DNA of 64,000 nucleotides from Anaerocolumna sedimenticola (GCF_009931695.1 NZ_CP048000.1:2435501-2499500); one strand, 5' to 3'. Shown: positions 28,933-37,613, numbered from the stretch's first letter. Notes: generated from the sequence alone by a model not told the origin. Program-made: numbers and translations.

Positions 28933-28966
28933 CTTATGACTTAATATAGAGTCATAAGGCTTTTTT
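28933..28966 (+). terminator. terminator of ROK gene
   Basis: CTTATGACT (28933-28941) pairs with AGTCATAAG (28950-28958), followed by GCTTTTTT. Confidence 0.75.
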
Positions 28967-28985
28967 GAAGGGAAGCGTCATCTCT

Positions 28986-29013
28986 AGAGTCTGGTAAGTC
29001 AGACTCTTTTTTA
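28986..29013 (+). terminator. second terminator downstream of ROK gene
   Basis: AGAGTCTG (28986-28993) pairs with CAGACTCT (29000-29007), followed by a T run. Confidence 0.75.
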
Positions 29014-29113
29014 TTTCCGCGAAAGCAAAGTGAGAATTAGCAAACTTGTTTGCAATAATTCGAACGCGCACGCGAACATAAGAAACACGCAAAGGGTGTT
29101 TCTTATGTCATAA
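29014..29113. repeat. GTGAG...GCGAAC intergenic repeat, copy 3
   Basis: Carries CAAAGTGAGAA, CTTGTTTGCA, TAATTCGAACGC and GCGAAC in the order seen in copies 1 and 2. It ends in a 13-bp perfect hairpin, ACATAAGAAACAC (29076-29088) with GTGTTTCTTATGT (29096-29108). Confidence 0.6.
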
Positions 29114-29318
29114 TAAGCCCAACCGTGCGGGAAGAAATTATATTACCATGCAATTCGTTTGGAACGAAAGTATCGGAATGCTGACACCATGCCTGGCAAT
29201 AAATAAATAAATAAAAGTCTAAATTGACTTGACTTTTTATCATAAGAATGCAATAATATAATAACTTTAATAAAACATTTTATAAAAGTAGTGTATTAAT
29301 ATTTAGGAGGTTACTATT

Positions 29319-30365
29319 ATGGACGGAATGATGAAAGTCGCGGTAATGAATGGTATTGGAGAAATGGGCTTTGAACAAAGACCGATCCCAAGCCCTAAAA
29401 ACAATGAGGTACTTGTTAAACTGGAATATGTGGGAATCTGCGGATCGGATCTGCATTATTATGAAACAGGAAGAATCGGGAATTACATAGTAGAACCGCC
29501 CTTTGTACTGGGACATGAGCCAGGCGGTGTTGTAGTAGAAGTCGGTGCGGATGTAAAACATTTAAAAGCAGGAGACCGCGTAGCGCTGGAGCCGGGTAAA
29601 ACATGCGGGCATTGTGAGTTCTGCAAAACAGGAAGATATAATTTATGCCCTGATGTCGTTTTCTTTGCTACCCCGCCGGTAGACGGAGTTTTTCAGGAAT
29701 ATGTGGCTCACGAAGCTGATTTATGTTTTAAACTTCCGGATAATGTAAGTACCTTAGAAGGTGCTTTAATAGAACCTTTGGCTGTGGGATTCCATGCGGC
29801 TATTCAGGGAAATGCCAGAGCTGGTCAGACAGCAGTTGTTTTGGGGGCAGGATGTATCGGTCTGGTTTGTATGATGGCATTAAAAGCTATGGGAGTAATG
29901 AATGTATATGTAGTAGATATTATGGAAAAAAGATTAGAAAAAGCGCTGGAGCTGGGAGCTACTGCCGTAATCAATGCGGGTAAAACAGATGCCGTTAAAG
30001 CTATATTAGAGTTGACTGCCGGTGAAGGTTGTGATTTGGCAGTCGAAGCAGCAGGTACTGAGATCACTACAAAACAAGCTGTTTCTATGACAAAGAAAGG
30101 TTCCAATATAGTATTGGTAGGTTACAGCAAGAGCGGTGAGATGACACTTCCAATGAGTCTTATCTTAGATAAAGAACTTACCATAAAAACCGTATTCCGT
30201 TATCGTCATATTTATCCCATGGCAATTGAAGCAGTGGCAGCAGGCAAGGTAAATCTGAAAGGAATTGTTACCAATGAATTTTCTTTGGATGAAGCACAAA
30301 AAGCCATGGATTACAGTGTTAATAATAAGGCGGAGATCGTAAAAGCAGTTATTAAAATAGGATAA
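29319..30365 (+). CDS. zinc-dependent alcohol/polyol dehydrogenase (MDR family)
   Basis: 348 residues. Catalytic zinc site CGSDLHYYE and GHEPGG; structural zinc cysteines in GKTCGHCEFCKTGRYNLC; Rossmann motif LGAGCIGLVC. Overall it is closest by eye to sorbitol/xylitol (L-iditol) dehydrogenases, oxidising a polyol with NAD+. GGAGG lies 8 nt before the ATG. Monocistronic, between two carbohydrate regulators, so substrate-linked regulation is likely. Confidence 0.9.
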   Translation: MDGMMKVAVMNGIGEMGFEQRPIPSPKNNEVLVKLEYVGICGSDLHYYETGRIGNYIVEPPFVLGHEPGGVVVEVGADVKHLKAGDRVALEPGKTCGHCEFCKTGRYNLCPDVVFFATPPVDGVFQEYVAHEADLCFKLPDNVSTLEGALIEPLAVGFHAAIQGNARAGQTAVVLGAGCIGLVCMMALKAMGVMNVYVVDIMEKRLEKALELGATAVINAGKTDAVKAILELTAGEGCDLAVEAAGTEITTKQAVSMTKKGSNIVLVGYSKSGEMTLPMSLILDKELTIKTVFRYRHIYPMAIEAVAAGKVNLKGIVTNEFSLDEAQKAMDYSVNNKAEIVKAVIKIG

Positions 30366-30420
30366 GAAATACGTCTTTTCTTACATAAAGATATAATAAA
30401 AAAATTATTATATTTGATAA

Positions 30421-30455
30421 AAAATGCGGATGAAATATGGCTATCCGCATTTTTT
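30421..30455 (+). terminator. terminator of dehydrogenase gene
   Basis: AAAATGCGGAT (30421-30431) pairs with ATCCGCATTTT (30443-30453), continuing into TT. Confidence 0.85.
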
Positions 30456-30514
30456 GTATGAAAAGCTACTGCCATAATAAAACAGATAATACGATTACAT
30501 AATTTAAATATTTA

Positions 30515-30543
30515 TTGACATAATTTAAATTACCTTGTAAAAT
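30515..30543 (+). promoter_or_regulatory. promoter of lacI-type gene
   Basis: TTGACA (30515-30520), a 17-bp spacer and TAAAAT (30538-30543). The -10 lies inside the left arm of the inverted repeat at 30533-30583. Confidence 0.7.
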
Positions 30544-30583
30544 AAATTTAAATAATTTAAAAGTTTAAATTTATTTTACAAGG
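30533..30583. promoter_or_regulatory. 20-bp perfect inverted repeat, putative autoregulatory operator
   Basis: The arm 30533-30552 is repeated exactly inverted at 30564-30583 with an 11-nt spacer. The left arm overlaps the -10 box; the right arm runs into the ribosome binding site (AGGTGGGG). It could be a repressor site for the LacI-type protein encoded 10 bp downstream. Confidence 0.6.
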
Positions 30584-30592
30584 TGGGGTATA

Positions 30593-31618
30593 ATGAAACT
30601 AAAAGCAAAAGATATTGCAAGAGAACTGGGCATCTCCACAGCTACCGTATCACTGGCACTGAATAATAAGCCTGGTGTAAATGAGCTGACAAGGAATAAA
30701 ATACTGAATTATATAAAGGAATCGCAGGAAAACGGAGATAGTACAATAGAGCGAAAAGAAAAGACCATCCGCATGTATAATTTTTTGCAAAAGAGCGGAT
30801 TAATTGATGCGGATGAAAATGCCTTGTTTTATATGGGATACTCGGAAGCTTCAAGAAGAGCCAGGTCGGCAGGGTACAAAATGGATGTGGTATTTGTAGA
30901 CCATAGCAAAGATGACTTCGTAAAATTACTGAAAGAATGTGAAGAAGAAGATGATGTTGCAGGGGTCTTTCTAGGTGCTACTTATATGACGAAAGAAGAC
31001 TATCAATGTCTGCGCGGTTTTAAAATTCCATATATAGTATGCGGACATAATTTTGAAGATATGCGCACCGATAGTATCGCATTGAATAACCGGCAGGGCG
31101 TTAAAACAGGATTAACGTACCTTTACGAAAGCGGACACAGAGATATCATGTATCTGCGAAATTCCAAGGACTTTTATAATATGTATGAAAGAAGAAGTGC
31201 CTGCAATTCCTTTATGAATGAAAAAAGACTGCAGCAGGCTGAGAATGAACGAATTCTGGATATTGGCGATACTACTCAGGAAATATATGATAATATGTAC
31301 ACTTATATAAAAAATAAAGGGCATATTCCCAGTGCCATCTTTGCTGAAAATTACGAAGTAACCATAGGAGTATCCAGAGCATTGCAAAGTTTCGGATATC
31401 GGATTCCGGAGGACGTATCCATTGTAGGATTTGATGAAATTCCCGGTGCCGCCATATTGGGATTTCAACCTACCTTTCTTAGGGCATTACATGGTAATGT
31501 CGCAAATATAGCGGTTGGAAGATTATTGGAACGTATCAAAAGAAGAGCAAAAGAATCCATACAGATATTGGTCAATACAGAATTTGTTATTGGGAACAGC
31601 GTTATAAATAAAAAGTAA
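30593..31618 (+). CDS. LacI family transcriptional regulator
   Basis: 341 residues. The N-terminal HTH KAKDIARELGISTATVSLALN (residues 3-23) and hinge region are typical. A periplasmic-binding-protein-like sensor domain follows, ending with DVSIVGFDEIPGAAIL and an RLLERI helix. It is followed by a sugar ABC operon that it very likely controls. AGGTGGGG precedes the ATG. Confidence 0.93.
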   Translation: MKLKAKDIARELGISTATVSLALNNKPGVNELTRNKILNYIKESQENGDSTIERKEKTIRMYNFLQKSGLIDADENALFYMGYSEASRRARSAGYKMDVVFVDHSKDDFVKLLKECEEEDDVAGVFLGATYMTKEDYQCLRGFKIPYIVCGHNFEDMRTDSIALNNRQGVKTGLTYLYESGHRDIMYLRNSKDFYNMYERRSACNSFMNEKRLQQAENERILDIGDTTQEIYDNMYTYIKNKGHIPSAIFAENYEVTIGVSRALQSFGYRIPEDVSIVGFDEIPGAAILGFQPTFLRALHGNVANIAVGRLLERIKRRAKESIQILVNTEFVIGNSVINKK

Positions 31619-31971
31619 GGTATCAAAATAAAGAAATTTTTTTAATAAGATTAAGTTTAATAAGAATAAATTTAAAAAGATGAATCTGTTTAAAATGGTT
31701 TCGTCTTTTTTTAATATTAAAATTTAAAAAATAAATAGTATATCATTAATAAGATATAATTTATGCACAAATCAATTTATTTAATTGTGAAAATAATAAT
31801 AAAATTATATAAAATACTTGAAATCTGGTTTAAAATATGTTAAATTAAATTTAGATAAAGTTTAAATTATTAAATTAATTGGGGGAATTAATTTAAATTT
31901 AAACCGAGTCAATTGAATGTGCGCACAAAACTGTAGGAAAGTAATTTATCATTAACCAAGGGAGGATAACC
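31619..31971. other. intergenic region before the sugar ABC operon
   Basis: 353 bp, extremely AT-rich. It holds the lacI terminator (31674-31712). TTGAAA (31818-31823) with TAAATT (31841-31846) could be a promoter. TAAATTAATT (31871-31880) and AATTAATTTA (31886-31895) flank a GGGGG core. TTTAAATT words recur here and in the lacI operator, compatible with a shared regulator. Confidence 0.5.
31674..31712 (+). terminator. terminator of lacI-type gene
   Basis: AAAAAGATGAA (31674-31684) pairs with TTCGTCTTTTT (31700-31710) using one U.G pair; the T run continues. Confidence 0.65.
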
Positions 31972-33312
31972 ATGAAATTCAAAAAATTAACAGCATTATT
32001 ATTGACGTCTACAATGTTACTGGCAACTTTTTTATCCGGTTGCGGTAAAGATGGTGCAACTACGGCTGGGAACACCAATACCGGTGAAACCGGAACAGCC
32101 AAAACAGAGGGGACCAAAACAGAAGCGGAAGAAACAAGTTCCGGAGAACCTGTAGAAGTATCATTCTGGACGTTATCTACCAGACAGGCAGCAGTAGATC
32201 CCATCGTTGAAGCTTTTAATTCAGAGAACAGCAATATAAAAGTTACAGTTTCCTATTATGATACAGATGGAATTAAAGATGCCTGTAAAGTAGCAGCTAC
32301 AGCTAATACCTTACCCGATATGTGGTTTAACTGGGGTGGAAGTTTAGGCGGTTTTTATGCTCAGAACGGACTTACATATGATTTAACGAATTATGCAAAA
32401 GAACATGATTGGGCAAATAAATTCAGCGCAGGTGCATTAAATCTCTGTCAGTTAAACGGCACCTTAGCAGGATATCCTACCAGTTATAATGTTTTGGATG
32501 TTTATTACCGCAAAGATATCTTTGAGAAATATAACATTGCTGTTCCTGCTACATTTGAAGAGTTTGAACAGGCCTGTGCTACGTTAAAAGAAAACGGCAT
32601 CGTGCCTATTTCTACTGCAGGGTTAAATGGATGGCATGTAATGAGATTTGTTGAACTATTAATTGAACATTATGCAGGTGCTGAACTTCATGATAAATTA
32701 AATACATTTGAAGAAAGCTGGAATAATGACGCGGTTATTAAAGCACTTACAAAATATAAGGAATTCTGCGATAAAGGTTACTTCCCGGAGGGTTTTGTAA
32801 CGGCAGATCCTAATGACACTCTTATGAATATGGCATCAGGAGTAACTGCAATGGATATTCAGGGACAGTGGTATGACGGCACCATTGAACAAAATGATGT
32901 AGATATTAATTTATTTTCTACCTTTGCATTCCCATCAGGAGGTACAAACAGATTATCTTCTTTTGCTGAGATGACTCAGTTTAATAAAAATCTCACAGAT
33001 GAAAAATTAGACGCATGTATTAAATTTATGGATTATTACTATAGTGAAGAGAATGCCAAGAAGTATGCAGAATATTATAATTTACCGCTTCCTTTCAATA
33101 ACACAGCTATGCCGGAAGGAAAACCGAATGTTGAGCAAATGATTAAAACAAGTAATGATAATGGTACCTTTACCATCACAGATCAGGCGCTTCCTACAGA
33201 AGTTGCAGATGTTTTATTCGATGCCCAGGATGCAATTGCATACGGAGAAATGACTCCGGAAGAGGGAGCCGCCAATATTCAGGCAGCAATCGAAGCTTAC
33301 AACAATAAATAA
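31972..33312 (+). CDS. sugar ABC transporter substrate-binding lipoprotein
   Basis: 446 residues. A lipoprotein signal peptide ends in the lipobox LSGC (Cys at 24), followed by a Thr/Gly/Glu-rich linker. The family 1 extracellular solute-binding domain begins at VEVSFWTLST, with typical DMWFNWGG and GTLAGYPTSYNVLDVYYRKD. It delivers a sugar or oligosaccharide to the two permeases downstream. No ATPase gene is in the operon; a shared MsmK/UgpC-type ATPase elsewhere is usual in this class. RBS GGGAGG. Confidence 0.93.
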   Translation: MKFKKLTALLLTSTMLLATFLSGCGKDGATTAGNTNTGETGTAKTEGTKTEAEETSSGEPVEVSFWTLSTRQAAVDPIVEAFNSENSNIKVTVSYYDTDGIKDACKVAATANTLPDMWFNWGGSLGGFYAQNGLTYDLTNYAKEHDWANKFSAGALNLCQLNGTLAGYPTSYNVLDVYYRKDIFEKYNIAVPATFEEFEQACATLKENGIVPISTAGLNGWHVMRFVELLIEHYAGAELHDKLNTFEESWNNDAVIKALTKYKEFCDKGYFPEGFVTADPNDTLMNMASGVTAMDIQGQWYDGTIEQNDVDINLFSTFAFPSGGTNRLSSFAEMTQFNKNLTDEKLDACIKFMDYYYSEENAKKYAEYYNLPLPFNNTAMPEGKPNVEQMIKTSNDNGTFTITDQALPTEVADVLFDAQDAIAYGEMTPEEGAANIQAAIEAYNNK

Positions 33313-33329
33313 CGGGTTTTTGTGCTTTA

Positions 33330-33359
33330 GCGCAATAGCTGGGTAATTAGCTATTGTGC
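33330..33359 (+). terminator. hairpin after substrate-binding protein gene
   Basis: GCGCAATAGCT (33330-33340) pairs with AGCTATTGTGC (33349-33359) with one G.T pair; no T run. Probably a 3'-end stabilising or partial stop structure. Confidence 0.5.
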
Positions 33360-33384
33360 AAAGCCATACTGACTGGAGAAGTAA

Positions 33385-33586
33385 GGTTGAAAGAAAATAG
33401 TATAAGTGAAAGGAAGCCACAAAAGTGATTCTTTCAGCCTGTTTTATTTTTGTCACTAAAATGCAATCCTGCCGGCATTCTAGTGTAAGTGGCAGTGGGG
33501 TTGCTGCATTTTCTTTACATAAATTTTGCGAAAGCGCAGATTAAAAACTTGAAATCATGCAGCAGCCCCATATAATGGGTAAAGAT
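33385..33586 (+). promoter_or_regulatory. structured leader repeat, copy B (between binding protein and permease)
   Basis: Helix 1: GGTTGAAAGAA (33385-33395) with TTCTTTCAGCC (33429-33439), 11 bp with one U.G. Helix 2: GCCAC (33416-33420) with GTGGC (33489-33493), again interleaved. The inner hairpin differs from copies A and C: CACTAAAATGC (33454-33464) with GCATTCTAGTG (33475-33485). The 3' hairpin is replaced by the GGGG element at 33497-33569. The copy ends at the permease start codon with AATGGGTAAAGATATGA, like copy C. Confidence 0.6.
33497..33569. repeat. GGGG(C/T)TGCTGC hairpin element before permease
   Basis: GGGGTTGCTGCAT (33497-33509) pairs with ATGCAGCAGCCCC (33557-33569), 13 bp with one U.G. 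An inner TGCG/CGCA hairpin lies between. It belongs with the similar elements at 40654, 51937 and 63612. Confidence 0.6.
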
Positions 33587-34459
33587 ATGAAAAAAGAGAA
33601 TAAATTTGATTTTAGTGCATATGCCTTTTTGATTCCGGCAGGTATTATATATCTTTCCGTAATCGTTGTTCCGGTCTTTTATTCTTTATATATCAGTTTA
33701 TTTAATTGGAACGGTATTGGGAAAATGAAGTTTATAGGACTGGAAAATTACCTGAAGCTGTTTACTGAAGATAAAGTTTTCTTCACTGCACTGAAAAATA
33801 ATTTAATCTGGATTGTGTTAACCATTTTAATGACTATGACAGTCTCTCTTGGACTGGCGTTGCTCCTAAATAATAAATTTTTGGGAAGAACGTTTTTTCG
33901 AGGATTTTTTTATTTTCCGTGTGTCATTGCTCCCATTGCAGTAGCAATCATCTGGAGATGGATTTATAACCCAAACGTAGGATTTATTAATCAATTATTT
34001 AAGGTATTGGGCAGTGATTTTTCACAAAGCTGGATTTCCAATCCAAAGTATAGTTTATATGCAGTATTTGCCGCATCCCTCTGGCAGGCTGTGGGGCAGC
34101 CCACACTTCTTTTTTTAGCGGGATTGCAGTCCGTATCAATCGATGTGTTAGAGGCAGCAACGATTGACGGTGCAGGGGCTGTTAAAAAATTCTTTTATAT
34201 TACGGTGCCTTTAATGAAAGAAACATTCGTAATAGTCATTGCAACATTAATTGTATCAGCGATGAAAGTTTTTGATGTTGTACAAGGGCTAACAGGAGGC
34301 GGTCCTAATAATTCCACCCAGATGTTATCCACCTATATGTATTCTCAGACGTTCCAGTATAATAACGTAGGGATTGGAACTGCAGTGGCCTGCATCATGG
34401 TTATTATGATGCTTGTAGTAATCGTTCCGTATGTAACATTTACGGCAAAAGAAAATTAA
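33587..34459 (+). CDS. sugar ABC transporter permease (MalF type)
   Basis: 290 residues from the ATG at 33587; the in-frame ATG at 33557 lies inside the hairpin arm. Six membrane helices and the cytoplasmic EAA loop EAATIDGAG (about residue 195) contacting the ATPase. N-terminal part is FLIPAGIIYLSVIVVPVFYS. The ribosome binding site is weak (AATGGG), unusual for this genome and probably linked to the upstream structures. Pairs with the next gene. Confidence 0.92.
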   Translation: MKKENKFDFSAYAFLIPAGIIYLSVIVVPVFYSLYISLFNWNGIGKMKFIGLENYLKLFTEDKVFFTALKNNLIWIVLTILMTMTVSLGLALLLNNKFLGRTFFRGFFYFPCVIAPIAVAIIWRWIYNPNVGFINQLFKVLGSDFSQSWISNPKYSLYAVFAASLWQAVGQPTLLFLAGLQSVSIDVLEAATIDGAGAVKKFFYITVPLMKETFVIVIATLIVSAMKVFDVVQGLTGGGPNNSTQMLSTYMYSQTFQYNNVGIGTAVACIMVIMMLVVIVPYVTFTAKEN

Positions 34460-34472
34460 GGAGGACAAGATA

Positions 34473-35312
34473 ATGGAAGGAAAACAGAAAAAAACAGCAA
34501 AAAAGATTTTACATTATTTGGTTCTGATAATTTTAGCCTTAATTTGGATTGTACCTATGTTTACTTTAGTTGCTACGGCACTAAAAAGTAAACAGGATTT
34601 TTACAGCGGAATCAGTCTTTTTAAACTGCCGGATAAGATTGCCTGGAGCAATTTTATTAACGCTATGGTGAAAGGACGTTTATTCACCTATATGAAAAAT
34701 GACCTGATTGTTACCTGTTTAAAGGTACCTTTAGGTATTTTTATTGGTGCATTGGCATCCTTTGCTTTAACACGGTTAAAAATTAAGCATAGAACAGGAC
34801 TTTTTATATTTTTCCTGATTGGTATGATGCTGCCGATGCAGGCGGCTTTGGTACCCATTAACGTAATATACAGTAAGCTAAAACTTCTTAATACCTATTT
34901 TGGTTTATTTTATGTATACGTAGGTTTTGGTATTTCCTATGCCATATTGATTTTAAGAGGATTCATGAACGGAATCCCAAAAGATATTGATGAAGCTGCC
35001 TATATTGACGGGTGTAATAAGTGGCAGCTTTTTATCCGGATTATTTTCCCGATTTCCAAACCGGCAGTCGCGACTCTTTTGATTACCGATTTCTTGGCAA
35101 CCTGGAATGAATATCTGTTAGCCAGTGTTATTATCAATGATAATGCGAAAAAAACGATACCGGTAGGATTAATGACATTTGTTGGAGAACATGGAACGGA
35201 TTATGGATATTTGTGTGCGGGGGTTCTCATATCCGTAATTCCCGTAATAATTGTATACTTGGTATTCCAGCGGTATTTTGTGGAGGGTATGGCAGGAGCG
35301 GTAAAATCATAA
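34473..35312 (+). CDS. sugar ABC transporter permease (MalG type)
   Basis: 279 residues, six helices, EAA loop DEAAYIDGCNKWQLF (about residue 170) and the typical C-terminal FQRYFVEGMAGAVKS. AGGAGG overlaps the end of the preceding permease gene. Forms the heterodimeric channel with the MalF-type partner. Confidence 0.94.
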   Translation: MEGKQKKTAKKILHYLVLIILALIWIVPMFTLVATALKSKQDFYSGISLFKLPDKIAWSNFINAMVKGRLFTYMKNDLIVTCLKVPLGIFIGALASFALTRLKIKHRTGLFIFFLIGMMLPMQAALVPINVIYSKLKLLNTYFGLFYVYVGFGISYAILILRGFMNGIPKDIDEAAYIDGCNKWQLFIRIIFPISKPAVATLLITDFLATWNEYLLASVIINDNAKKTIPVGLMTFVGEHGTDYGYLCAGVLISVIPVIIVYLVFQRYFVEGMAGAVKS

Positions 35313-35336
35313 TGAATTACTAGGAAGGATGAGACA

Positions 35337-36872
35337 ATGAGAGAGATAATTTATGCAAAAACGGTAGAAAAGTGGGATGTTTTTGAAGTGACTGTACCAG
35401 GTTACACTGAAAATAATCCATTTACCGATTATAAGATTCAGGGAAGATTCTGCAGTAAAAATGAAGAAAAGTGTGTTGACGGCTTTTATGACGGTGGCGG
35501 TATCTATAAAGTAAGATTTATGCCGTCCTTTGAAGAAGCTTATACATTTGAGATAAAAGGAAGTTTTTCAGAGGAAATATATAAAGGAGCCTTTCAGGTA
35601 ACAGTACCAGGTAAAAATAATCATGGACCGGTCAGAGTGGCGAATACCTATCATTTTGCATATGAAGACGGTACTCCGTATTACCCAGTGGGAACAACCT
35701 GTTATGTATGGAGTCTTCAATCGGAAGAGTTACAGGAATTGACCTTACAAACGCTGGCAGACAGTGCATTTAACAAAATACGGTTTTGTATTTTTCCAAA
35801 ACATTATGATTATAATTTTAATGAACCAATCAGTTATCCATATGAGGGAACTCCATGTGATAACTCGGTTTTAACGAAAGATAATTTTCATGAATTTGTG
35901 GGAACTGCTCCCGGCAACAACTGGGATTACAAGCGTTTTAACCCGAAACACTTCCAATTGTTTGAAAAACGGATAAAAGATTTAATGGAACTGGGCATTG
36001 AGGCAGATATTATTGTCATGCACCCTTATGACCGCTGGGGATTTAGTATGATGGCTAAGGATGAGGACGATTTATACTGGAATTACGTGATAGCAAGATT
36101 CAGTGCTTACCGGAATGTCTGGTGGTCCCTTGCCAACGAATACGATTTGATGTTCTGTAAAAAATTAGAAGATTGGGAACGTTATGCAAAAATAATCTGC
36201 CAAAAAGATGTCTATAACCATTTACGCTCCATTCATAATTGTAAATCATTTTATGATTATGCAAGGCCATGGATTACCCATTGCAGCATACAACGTCAGG
36301 ATACCTACAAATCAGCGGAATATGTGGACGAATGGAGAACCCGCTATAAAAAACCTGTTGTGTTGGATGAGATTGCCTATGAGGGTAATATCCAGCATGG
36401 ATGGGGAAATATCAGCGGACAGGAGCTGGTACGAAGATTTTGGGAAGCATCCTTAAGGGGCGGATACGCCGGACATGGAGAAACTTTTATGGATGAGAAT
36501 GATATTTTATGGTGGTCCCATGGCGGAAAACTACATGGTGAGAGTCCCGAAAGGTTTCAATTTTTATTAAATATTTTAAAAGAAACGCCTGGTCTGGGCT
36601 TAGCACCCATGGAAGCTAAGTGGGATGAAGTGGCTGCTAAGGTTGAAAGTGTTCCATTCCATGATGGGGGCTACTACTTATACTATTATGGATTTAACAG
36701 ACCGTCTTTCCGTGAATATTATTATGATGATATTCATATGTATGAGGCAGAAGTCATTGATACCTGGAATATGACCATAACCAAAGCGGGAATATTTAAA
36801 GGTAAATTTATTCTTGATTTACCAGGAAGAGAATATATGGCTGTTCGTATCCGGCGTATAGAAAGTAAATAA
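35337..36872 (+). CDS. DUF5060/DUF4038 family glycoside hydrolase-like protein
   Basis: 511 residues without a signal peptide, so cytoplasmic. The N-terminal beta-sandwich (about 1-95, DUF5060 type) is followed by HFAYEDGTPYYPVGTTCYVW and a TIM-barrel of the DUF4038 type (about 100-420). The C-terminal beta domain resembles DUF5605. Probable catalytic acids by analogy with clan GH-A are Glu268 in SLANEYD and Glu345 in VVLDEIAYEG; this is inference. As the last gene of the ABC operon it probably cleaves the imported glycoside. Substrate unknown. Confidence 0.85.
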   Translation: MREIIYAKTVEKWDVFEVTVPGYTENNPFTDYKIQGRFCSKNEEKCVDGFYDGGGIYKVRFMPSFEEAYTFEIKGSFSEEIYKGAFQVTVPGKNNHGPVRVANTYHFAYEDGTPYYPVGTTCYVWSLQSEELQELTLQTLADSAFNKIRFCIFPKHYDYNFNEPISYPYEGTPCDNSVLTKDNFHEFVGTAPGNNWDYKRFNPKHFQLFEKRIKDLMELGIEADIIVMHPYDRWGFSMMAKDEDDLYWNYVIARFSAYRNVWWSLANEYDLMFCKKLEDWERYAKIICQKDVYNHLRSIHNCKSFYDYARPWITHCSIQRQDTYKSAEYVDEWRTRYKKPVVLDEIAYEGNIQHGWGNISGQELVRRFWEASLRGGYAGHGETFMDENDILWWSHGGKLHGESPERFQFLLNILKETPGLGLAPMEAKWDEVAAKVESVPFHDGGYYLYYYGFNRPSFREYYYDDIHMYEAEVIDTWNMTITKAGIFKGKFILDLPGREYMAVRIRRIESK

Positions 36873-37003
36873 ATTTGTGGATAAAACTCCTCTCCGCTTA
36901 TGTTGATATATAATAATTTTCGTGTTAAAATTAACATATTTATTCTGTTAATTTTACTATAATATAAGTTAATACAAGTAATTTTATATTTTGGGGAGGT
37001 TAT

Positions 37004-37563
37004 ATGCAGCAAATTTATCAGACAGAAAGACTTTACTTAAAGGTACTGGACAAATCAAATGCAGACCAGGTATTGGATTACTATAGGAGAAATAAAGATT
37101 TCCTGGAAGAATGGGAAGCTGTGAGAGATGAATCTTTTTATACATTAGCTTGTCAGGAAAAACTGTTGGAAAAAGATTTAATGGACATGGATCAAAATGT
37201 ATCCCTGAGGCTCTGGATATATAAAAAGAAGAGCCGGATAAAGTGGTCGGAACAATTGCATTTACCAACATTGTAAGGGGAGTTTTTTTATCCTGTTTTC
37301 TTGGGTACAAACTGGATAGATTCGAGATTAATAAAGGATATATGACAGAAGCCGTAAGCCGGGGAATTGAAATTATGTTTCAAGATTACAGACTTCACAG
37401 GATTGAAGCCAACATAATGCCTAAAAATGTGCGTTCCTTAAAGGTAGTAGCAAAACTGGGATTTTATAATGAAGGGATAGCACGTAATTATTTAAAAATC
37501 AATGGAAAATGGGAAGATCATATACATATGGTTTTATTAAATGAAAAGGATGAGATTAAATAA
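37004..37563 (+). pseudogene. GNAT family acetyltransferase, frameshifted in an A-run
   Basis: The first frame (37004-37276) carries QTERLYLKVLDKSNADQV..., the N-terminal half of a RimJ/RimL-type acetyltransferase. The second (entered near 37228) continues with VVGTIAFTNIV, GYKLDRFEINKGYMTEAV and LHRIEANIMPKNVRSLKVVAKLGF to 37563. The frames join if the A5 run at 37223-37227 had six A. The repaired protein would have about 186 residues and match a protein-alanine-acetyltransferase. The homopolymer suggests sequencing error, slippage or phase variation. GGGGAGG precedes the ATG. Confidence 0.85.
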
Positions 37564-37613
37564 GGAAGAAATGAAGTTAAACAATAAAATTATTTTAAGG
37601 TAGTAATTTAATA

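Larger units (their letters stand above)
28924..29318. other. intergenic region between ROK and dehydrogenase genes
   Basis: 395 bp holding two tandem terminators (28933-28966 and 28986-29013), repeat copy 3 (29014-29113) and a probable dehydrogenase promoter: TTGACT (29229-29234), then TAATAT (29254-29259) with a long 19-bp spacer. A short ATAA tetranucleotide run lies near 29199. Confidence 0.5.

Noticed and set aside
29199..29216. ATAA tetranucleotide run as a phase-variable tract
   Set aside because: Only about four units, about 100 bp before the gene and outside the recognisable promoter boxes.
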